A DNA stretch of 34,000 bases from Candidatus Methanophagales archaeon. GTDB taxonomy: Archaea; Halobacteriota; Syntropharchaeia; Alkanophagales; Methanospirareceae. Numbering within the stretch: position 1 is the stretch's first letter; each line of letters begins with the position of its first letter. The DNA lies in contig WSZT01000055.1 of the NCBI GenBank assembly GCA_013139985.1, forward strand, positions 1 through 34,000. The letters run 5' to 3'. The notes beneath the pieces are model-generated. The model searched no databases, was not told where the DNA came from, and was given only the letters and a program-made list of their open reading frames with translations. The position numbers and the translations under genes are program-made. This document shows, one piece after another, positions 27,656 to 34,000 of the stretch.

Positions 27656-27979
27656 ATGCGAAACATAGGAATAGAGGTCAAGAATCCCGATAAGGAATGT
27701 GAAGATGTCGATTGTCCATTTCACGGCAAGTTGCCAGTAAGAGGACAGATTTTAGAAGGCATGGTGATAAGTGATAAAGCACAGAAGACCGTTGTCGTTT
27801 TGAGGACAAACCTCAAAAAGATAAGGAAATATGAGCGGTTTGAACCTCGGAGGTCTAAGATTTCTGCACATAATCCACCCTGTATAAATGCAAAAGTAGG
27901 GGATGTGGTGAAGATAGCGGAATGCAGACCACTGAGTAAGACGAAAAGTTTTGTGGTGGTAGAAAAGCGAGCATCATGA
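27656..27979 (+). CDS. rps17: Ribosomal protein uS17
   Basis: [31 protein letters not shown]...[19 protein letters not shown]-like region. Confidence 0.96.
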   Translation: MRNIGIEVKNPDKECEDVDCPFHGKLPVRGQILEGMVISDKAQKTVVVLRTNLKKIRKYERFEPRRSKISAHNPPCINAKVGDVVKIAECRPLSKTKSFVVVEKRAS

Positions 27980-28101
27980 TCCACGCAGGTAGCAGAACTT
28001 TTTTGGGGATAGTTGACTGAGCGTGACACGTCAAGAATTTGGTCATAAAAAATCTAACATTTTTTTATATTTAACGCTAAAAGACATATTTAGGTAGTAG
28101 T

Positions 28102-28500
28102 ATGAAGGGAATAAAAGCAAAGATAACAAAGGCATTGCCTACTGGTGCACGTTTAGACTGCGTGGATAATACTGGTGCGAAGGTGTTGCAGATAATAGCA
28201 GTAAAAGGATACCGTGGCGTGAAGAACAGATACCCGAAGGCGGGAATTGGTGACGTGGTGATTGTATCAGTGAAAAAGGGGAGACCGGAAATAAAGAAGC
28301 AGATAGTGAGGGCGGTGATAGTGCGGCAGCGAAAGGAATTTCGGCGGCCTTCTGGGATGCGAGTGAAGTTTGAGGATAATGCTGCGGTTATTGTAGATGA
28401 GAAAGGTATGCCAACGGGTTCAGAGATAAGGGGGCCAGTTGCGCGGGAAGCGGTGGAGCGGTTCGCGAAGCTAGCCTCGGCTGCAACGATAATCGTTTAA
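28102..28500 (+). CDS. rpl14: Ribosomal protein uL14
   Basis: [50 protein letters not shown]. Confidence 0.97.
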   Translation: MKGIKAKITKALPTGARLDCVDNTGAKVLQIIAVKGYRGVKNRYPKAGIGDVVIVSVKKGRPEIKKQIVRAVIVRQRKEFRRPSGMRVKFEDNAAVIVDEKGMPTGSEIRGPVAREAVERFAKLASAATIIV

Positions 28501-28509
28501 TCCGGCAAA

Positions 28510-28592
28510 GCGGAGGTTACCGAGTGGCCAAAGGAGGCAGACTCAAGATCTGCTCCCGTAGGGGTTCGCAGGTTCGAATCCTGCCCTCCGCA
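28510..28592 (+). tRNA. tRNA-Leu (anticodon CAA)
   Basis: Acceptor gcggagg/cctccgc, anticodon arm gcaga-ctCAAga-tctgc, long variable arm, T arm gcaggttcgaatcctgc, discriminator A. Confidence 0.93.
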
Positions 28593-28605
28593 TGCAGAAG
28601 CGAAA

Positions 28606-29181
28606 ATGCCAACGGAAGAAGAGGGAGAAGAGGGACTAAAACTCGCAAGAGCTGCGATAGTGGAACAATTGAGTAAGAACCGCAAAATACAAGCGCCGGA
28701 TAACGTACCCGTTAGTTTTGAAGAAAAGCGTGGCGTTTTTGTCACGTTGAATAAGCATGAAAATCTAAGAGGCTGTATAGGCTATCCTTATCCAATATTT
28801 AAGTTAAAAGATGCGATTATTGATGCCGCGATATCAGCAGCGCTCAACGATCCTCGATTCCCACCGGTTGCACTGGATGAGTTCAAGGATGTGACGATCG
28901 AGCTCACGATACTCACTACGCCACAGGTGTTAAAAGTGGAGCCAAAGAAATTGCCAGAGCAAATAGAGATAGGTAGACATGGTCTGATTGTAAAAAGAAG
29001 TGTGTATCAAGGGCTTTTACTGCCTCAAGTAGCTACTGAAAATAAATGGTCTGTGGAGGAGTTTTTATGTCAGACATGCTGGAAAGCGGGCTTGCCACAG
29101 GATGCTTGGTTACTGAAGGATACAGAGGTCAGCACATTTGAGGGACAGATATTCAAGGAGAAAAATGATAAAGATAGATAG
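28606..29181 (+). CDS. AMMECR1 domain protein
   Basis: GVFVTLNKHENLRGCIGYPYPIFKLKDAIIDAAISAALNDPRFPPVALDEF. Confidence 0.93.
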   Translation: MPTEEEGEEGLKLARAAIVEQLSKNRKIQAPDNVPVSFEEKRGVFVTLNKHENLRGCIGYPYPIFKLKDAIIDAAISAALNDPRFPPVALDEFKDVTIELTILTTPQVLKVEPKKLPEQIEIGRHGLIVKRSVYQGLLLPQVATENKWSVEEFLCQTCWKAGLPQDAWLLKDTEVSTFEGQIFKEKNDKDR

Positions 29182-29350
29182 ATACAGATGTGGGTATTGC
29201 GGTGCGTGTGTCACAGTATGTCCCACAGGGGCGATAGATTTGATGGGGTTGTGGATAGAGATAAAGGATGAAGAATGCAACAACTGCAAAGCTTGTGTTA
29301 ATCTCTGCCCGGTAGGTGCATTGGAGATGGAACTGAGGTCAGATAAATAA
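29165..29350 (+). CDS. Small 2[4Fe-4S] ferredoxin
   Basis: CGYCGACVTVCP and CNNCKACVNLCP clusters; overlaps the AMMECR1 stop. Confidence 0.93.
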   Translation: MIKIDRYRCGYCGACVTVCPTGAIDLMGLWIEIKDEECNNCKACVNLCPVGALEMELRSDK

Positions 29351-29422
29351 CGCTTGGATCGCTATAGTAGAGGAAGACATTAAGTATTTACGTACGGGAA
29401 ATAGGAGAAGGTAAACGCAGGT

Positions 29423-30724
29423 ATGAGCGAGAATGATGCTACTGGTGCAATTACAGATAATATAATCCTAGTAGGAACAGGGCACATATTAGAAAAGAGC
29501 GTGAAGGAAGTAGAAGCGGTAATAGATCGAGAAAATCCAGACGTAGTCGCTGTTGAATTATGTGAAGCACGCTACAAATCATTGAAAGGCGAAGTCGAAA
29601 ATTTTTCTGTTAAGGATACGTTAAGCACAAGCAGTCCTTTTTTAATACTCACTCATTGGCTGCTTGCATACGTGCAGAGGAAAATGGGCGATGAGTTAGG
29701 AATTGAGCCCGGTGCAGATATGATGGCGGCAATAGGGAAAGCCGAGGAGAAAGGTTGTAAAATCGCATTAATTGACCGACCGATACAAATAACGATGCAG
29801 CGATTCTGGAAGCAGATGAAGTTTTTTGAGAAGTTAAAAATGGTTTTTTCTATGCTATTTGCAATCACCAATATAAGAGGCGAGGGAAAAGGAGGAGCGG
29901 GTAAGGAAGGTGCCCAAAAGCTACAAATTGGTGGTATGACTGTGGGTGACGGTATAGATCTGGATAGAATAACAGATGAAGACGTGGTAACGCAATTGAT
30001 GGAAGAACTAAGAGAGTTTTCGCCGGGCGCTGCAACAGCACTATTAGACGAAAGGGATGCGTATATCGCGGGAAGTCTGTTGGAGCTCCAACATCATAGC
30101 TTGACCAACAATTTAGAGCAACTGAAAACAGTTGCGGTAGTAGGTGCAGGGCATGTAGCAGGAATAAAGAATCTTCTACGCCATCCGGAGTTAATACCAC
30201 CGAAGGAGGAGTTATGCGCACTACCTAAGAAGCGGTTTGGCATAAAGCATTTGTTAGGACTAGGGATAGGCGTAGCGCTAGTGGTTGTCTTTATAGCAGC
30301 ATTTTACTCCGGTATTTCTTGGGATGTTCTTCTTAGTGCGTTTCTTTATTGGGTAGTGATAAATGGCGTTTTCGCTGCGATAGGCGCGGTGATAGCAAGA
30401 GGACACCCGCTATCGGTACTCACCGCATTTTCCGTTGCCTGGCTTACCTCTTTGAACCCGCTTTTAGCTGCGGGTTGGTTTGCCGGATTGGTAGAGGCTT
30501 ATGTGAGGAAGCCAACAGCAGAAGACTTAAAAGGTATGATGAATGTGGACTCATTACGAGAATTGGCGAATAACAAGCTGTTTAAAGTCATTCTTGTAGC
30601 TGCGCTGGTAAATCTAGGTAGCATAGTAGGCACGTTTGTTGGTGCTTATGTCGTCTGGCGGGTGCTGGGTATAAGTATGGCAGATGTATGGACAGGCATG
30701 AGAATCGCTATTTTTGGGCAGTAG
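29423..30724 (+). CDS. TraB/PrgY family membrane protein
   Basis: LVGTGHILEKSVKEVEAVIDRENPDVVAVELCEARY, VVGAGHVAGIKNLL, several C-terminal TM segments. Confidence 0.9.
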   Translation: MSENDATGAITDNIILVGTGHILEKSVKEVEAVIDRENPDVVAVELCEARYKSLKGEVENFSVKDTLSTSSPFLILTHWLLAYVQRKMGDELGIEPGADMMAAIGKAEEKGCKIALIDRPIQITMQRFWKQMKFFEKLKMVFSMLFAITNIRGEGKGGAGKEGAQKLQIGGMTVGDGIDLDRITDEDVVTQLMEELREFSPGAATALLDERDAYIAGSLLELQHHSLTNNLEQLKTVAVVGAGHVAGIKNLLRHPELIPPKEELCALPKKRFGIKHLLGLGIGVALVVVFIAAFYSGISWDVLLSAFLYWVVINGVFAAIGAVIARGHPLSVLTAFSVAWLTSLNPLLAAGWFAGLVEAYVRKPTAEDLKGMMNVDSLRELANNKLFKVILVAALVNLGSIVGTFVGAYVVWRVLGISMADVWTGMRIAIFGQ

Positions 30725-30736
30725 AGATATGTAAAA

Positions 30737-31036
30737 ATGAGAGAAAAGATGGTTATCTGGCCTGCTTATTTAGCTGCGGGTAGGACGAGAAAGGAAGGTC
30801 GAAAAGTATCGCGAAGAAATGCGGTGAAATCACCCAAAGTGGAAGAGATAGAGAAGGTTGCAAGATTGCTCAAGTTGGAGCCTGAGGTGGAGACAGAGAA
30901 AGCATATCCAAAGACGCAATGGGAAAAGAGTGGGCGAGTATTAGTGGCTAAGGGTGATCGAAAAGGAGTGATTATGGCCAATATTGCAATTGACATAAGA
31001 GCGATGCGCGAGAAGACAAAGGCCGCAAAGCACTAA
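30737..31036 (+). CDS. srp19: Signal recognition particle protein SRP19
   Basis: MVIWPAYLAAGRTRKEGRKVSRRNAVKSPKVEEIEKVARLL. Confidence 0.92.
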   Translation: MREKMVIWPAYLAAGRTRKEGRKVSRRNAVKSPKVEEIEKVARLLKLEPEVETEKAYPKTQWEKSGRVLVAKGDRKGVIMANIAIDIRAMREKTKAAKH

Positions 31037-31086
31037 TATATGGTGGTATTATATAAAGAATTAAACAAGAAGAGAAAGAGAGGGGA

Positions 31087-31160
31087 GGGGCAGTAGGGTA
31101 GCCAGGTTATCCTCGTGGCTTTGGGAGCCATGGACCCCAGTTCGAATCTGGGCTGCCCCA
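31087..31160 (+). tRNA. tRNA-Pro (anticodon TGG)
   Basis: Acceptor ggggcag/ctgcccc, anticodon loop ttTGGga, T arm cccagttcgaatctggg. Confidence 0.93.
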
Positions 31161-31180
31161 TAAAATAAAATAAAATAAAA
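31161..31180. repeat. (TAAAA)4 short tandem repeat
   Basis: taaaataaaataaaataaaa directly after tRNA-Pro. Confidence 0.8.
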
Positions 31181-31212
31181 TTGAACTAATTAATAAAACG
31201 AGGGCATGACAA

Positions 31213-31710
31213 ATGAAGGGCAAGATCGTAATAGGAATCGCATTAATTGTCGTATTGGTAGCTATTATCGCTTTCAGCGCATTATCGCACAATATAAGAA
31301 CGCCTGGCCTAGAAGTAGTGGCTATTAACGTCTTAGACCCTGGACCTTCTCTATTAGATAGCCGATACATAGCAATTGATCTCGGTGAATCAGTTACTCT
31401 TGACGTCAAGGTCATGAATAAAGGTGACAATATCACGCAGCGGGACGCTTATACTGTCAGTATTGATGTGATATATCCCGATAAAGGTGCAGGATACTGG
31501 CTATTACCTACCGAACAATTAATACGGGCAGACCTTGGCCCCGGAGGAAAATCAAGTCATACTTTCACGCTGAAGAATAGAAAAGAGGTCCCTTTTAGTG
31601 GTAAATTTAAAGTCATGGCATTTATTAAATCTGTAGATACAGGTAAAGAAATCGCTCGTAGCGATAAGGTGACTATTGAAATAGCGTATCCAAGATACAA
31701 TAATTCATAA
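31213..31710 (+). CDS. Membrane-anchored extracytoplasmic beta-sandwich-like hypothetical protein
   Basis: N-terminal TM (IVIGIALIVVLVAIIAFSAL) then ESVTLDVKVMNKGDN...GPGGKSSHTFTLKNRKEVPFSGKFKVMAFI, CARDB/Ig-like pattern. Confidence 0.6.
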   Translation: MKGKIVIGIALIVVLVAIIAFSALSHNIRTPGLEVVAINVLDPGPSLLDSRYIAIDLGESVTLDVKVMNKGDNITQRDAYTVSIDVIYPDKGAGYWLLPTEQLIRADLGPGGKSSHTFTLKNRKEVPFSGKFKVMAFIKSVDTGKEIARSDKVTIEIAYPRYNNS

Positions 31711-31785
31711 AGTAAAGTAAAGTAACGGAATCAATAAAGACATACAAACATATACATATACAAAAGGAATTAATGTGAAAATATT

Positions 31786-32559
31786 ATGGGCATAACAAAA
31801 AAAGTTTGGGTGACGTACTGCGATAAGAGTAAGACAACGCTGAAGGCACCGATAGCGATAGTAGGTTCATCTGGGTTAAGGTCGGTTGGCAAAATTGCAG
31901 TGGATGTGCTGATAGAGAAATTGCAACCACGGCTATTTGCGGAACTCTATTCATACGGTTTCCCGGGCGTTTATTACGGGCCTTCTTATGTTGGTGCTCC
32001 TAGCAACGCGGGTACAATAAGGGCGAAAGGCAATTTAGTAGAACTACCAAAAGTGGAATTTTATCTGCTTGAAGCGGAAAAGATCCTAATAATACGCGGT
32101 TATCAGGCTTATGACTCTCTTAACCAATATCTGGTCGCAGAAACAGTTACGGATTTATTCAAGCAGTTTCACGTAAAAAAGGTGTTTTCGCTCGGTGCAC
32201 AGGTAATAGAAGAAGGGATAAGATGCTGTGCAACCGACCAGGAGTTATTGGAAGAGATGTCCAAACACGAAATAGAGAGAACGAATGTGGAGCTATTTAT
32301 TGGCTTTTCCGGACTTGTAGTTGCAATAGGGGAAGAGAAAGGGCTAAAAGGGATATGTCTATTCGCAAGCACGACACAGAACATGACAGATGCAGAAGAG
32401 CCCGATTATTATGCGGCAAAGGAACTAGTGGATAAATTAGGGGCAATATTGGGAATTAGCGTTGATACCGCAGATTTAGAGGGACGCGGGCACAAGGGGG
32501 ATGAACTGGCGGAAGAGGAAGAAGAAGAAGAAAGCGAATATCTGAGTGGATACGCGTGA
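31786..32559 (+). CDS. PAC2 (proteasome assembly chaperone) family protein
   Basis: IAIVGSSGLRSVGKIAVDVLIEKLQPRLFAELYS, GFSGLVVAIGEEKGLKGICLFASTTQNMTDAEEPDYYAAKELVDKL. Confidence 0.88.
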   Translation: MGITKKVWVTYCDKSKTTLKAPIAIVGSSGLRSVGKIAVDVLIEKLQPRLFAELYSYGFPGVYYGPSYVGAPSNAGTIRAKGNLVELPKVEFYLLEAEKILIIRGYQAYDSLNQYLVAETVTDLFKQFHVKKVFSLGAQVIEEGIRCCATDQELLEEMSKHEIERTNVELFIGFSGLVVAIGEEKGLKGICLFASTTQNMTDAEEPDYYAAKELVDKLGAILGISVDTADLEGRGHKGDELAEEEEEEESEYLSGYA

Positions 32560-32576
32560 AACATGAATAATGTAAA

Positions 32577-34000
32577 ATGGCAATGGATACGACTGCGTTT
32601 GAGCTTGCATGTAAAGAGATAGCTGATACTGTATCCGAACAAGGAATAAGTGAATCAGATAGCATAAATGCGCTAAAGAAGCGAATAAGCAAGAAATATC
32701 GGCTGCCTAGTATCCCTCGGAACTCAGATGTACTGAAATTGTGCCCTGATGAGTTTAAAGCGCGATTAATGAGGAAGAGAATGCGAACGGCTTCAGGTGT
32801 TGCCCCTGTTGCTGTGATGACTTCGCCTTATCCATGCCCGCATGGTAAGTGTGTAATGTGTCCCGGTGGTCCATTCTCTGATTTCGAGTCGCCACAGAGT
32901 TATGTGGGCCGGGAGCCGGCAGCTATTAGAGCCTTTCAACATGGTTTCGACCCGTACGAGCAAGTGAAAGCAAGGCTATATCAACTGGAAGAGATAGGAC
33001 ATGATTTCGATAAAGTTGAGTTGATCTTAATGGGTGGCACGCTAACCGCGAGACCATTAGAATATCAGCGCTGGTTCGTGGGACGATGCTTGGAGGCGAT
33101 GTCCGAGTGCGGTTCTGAGCGCGGGCGTGAGGTTAGAAATACTGGTATGACGTTCGAGACGAGGCCGGATTATGCAAAGGTGGGGGAGATAGATCGCATG
33201 TTGGCGATGGGCGCGACAAAGGTAGAGTTAGGCGTGCAGCAAGTAAATAACAAGATCTTAGAGCATATAGATAGGGGGCATTCTGTCGAGGATTCGATAG
33301 CGGCGAATAGTCGGGTGCGTGACAGTGCGTTAAAAGTGGGCTTTCACTTGATGCCCGGCCTGCCTGGCTCCTCCCAGGAAGCGGACAAAGAAATGTTTGA
33401 TCGGATCTTTTACGATTCGAACTTCAAGCCGGATTATTTGAAGATATATCCCACTCTAGTGGTTAAAGGTACGCAGTTGTACGACCAGTGGAAGAAAGGC
33501 GATTATGTGCCGCTTTGTGAGGACGAAGCGATTGAGATAATCGCATATGCGAAAAGGATAATACCTAAGTGGGTGCGGATACAAAGAATACAACGCGACA
33601 TTCCCGCTCAGTTCATAGAAGCGGGCGTAAAGAAGAGTAATCTGAGGCAATTGGTGAACGAACGATTGCACGAACAGGGCTATAAATGCAGGTGTATAAG
33701 ATGTAGAGAGGCAGGTCTTTCGCATTTGCAGGGTAGAATCGCAGATGATAGTAACATAAAATTTTTGACTGAAAGATACGAGGCATGTAACGGCACGGAA
33801 TATTTCCTCTCTTACGAAGATGTAGAGGCCGATATTTTAATTGCGCTTTTGAGATTGCGGTTCCCGTACCAGCCGCACAGGGCGGAGTTGAAACATGCGG
33901 CTCTTGTTCGTGACCTGCACGTGTATGGCGAATTGGCTGGCTTGGGCGAACGGAAGATAAATAGCTGGCAGCATCGCGGCTATGGGGCACGGTTGTTAAA
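32577..34000 (+). CDS. elp3: Elp3 family tRNA uridine(34) acetyltransferase (radical SAM/GNAT), truncated by window end
   Basis: Open frame from the ATG at 32577 to the window end: SGVAPVAVMTSPYPCPHGKCVMCPGGPFSDFESPQSYVGREPAAIRAFQHGFDPYEQ, then MGGT, FETRPDYAK and GVQQVN-type radical SAM motifs. Confidence 0.93.
   Translation, partial: MAMDTTAFELACKEIADTVSEQGISESDSINALKKRISKKYRLPSIPRNSDVLKLCPDEFKARLMRKRMRTASGVAPVAVMTSPYPCPHGKCVMCPGGPFSDFESPQSYVGREPAAIRAFQHGFDPYEQVKARLYQLEEIGHDFDKVELILMGGTLTARPLEYQRWFVGRCLEAMSECGSERGREVRNTGMTFETRPDYAKVGEIDRMLAMGATKVELGVQQVNNKILEHIDRGHSVEDSIAANSRVRDSALKVGFHLMPGLPGSSQEADKEMFDRIFYDSNFKPDYLKIYPTLVVKGTQLYDQWKKGDYVPLCEDEAIEIIAYAKRIIPKWVRIQRIQRDIPAQFIEAGVKKSNLRQLVNERLHEQGYKCRCIRCREAGLSHLQGRIADDSNIKFLTERYEACNGTEYFLSYEDVEADILIALLRLRFPYQPHRAELKHAALVRDLHVYGELAGLGERKINSWQHRGYGARLL

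Noticed and set aside
33456-33990. Minus-strand ORFs 33456..33725 and 33613..33990
   Set aside because: Antisense to the open elp3 frame that runs from 32577 off the window end.
1-34000. CRISPR array
   Set aside because: No regularly spaced identical short repeats seen; the ACACAGATT-type repeats are few, dispersed and palindromic.

Overview
Archaeal chromosome segment, probably euryarchaeal and possibly ANME-1/Methanophagales-like (an inference from gene content and intron type only). Bases 1-4500 are an accessory region. It holds two homologous group II-intron-like elements (about 221-1035 and 3351-4005) in the same orientation, flanking a tandem pair of PPK2 polyphosphate kinase genes. 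Copy 1 keeps only an N-terminal stub of the intron-encoded RT/maturase; copy 2 has no maturase remnant at all. Both have a recognisable domain V/VI 3' end, but the domain V bulge region is expanded relative to the canonical fold. Both sit directly downstream of an imperfect palindrome of the 'CCACGAGATTACACAGATTT' type, and related sequences occur elsewhere in the window. A frameshifted and internally deleted AAA ATPase relic follows. The remainder (4561-34000) is mostly core archaeal genes: porB, ADP-forming acyl-CoA synthetase alpha, ndk, trpC/trpD, larC, ftsZ-secE-spt5, hisI, albA, pyrB, glyA, a COG1340 coiled-coil protein, a TatD-type hydrolase, a YjbQ-type protein, thrS, a DUF3821-like surface protein, aconitase X, and the ribosomal run rpl3 to rpl14 (including sui1 and rnp1). 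That run stops at a tRNA-Leu and is followed by AMMECR1, ferredoxin, TraB, srp19, PAC2 and a partial elp3. Four tRNA genes are readable: Leu-GAG, Arg-GCG, Leu-CAA and Pro-TGG. I see no CRISPR array and no recognisable defence operon. The most interesting signal is the pair of maturase-less introns with unusual domain V and palindromic insertion context.
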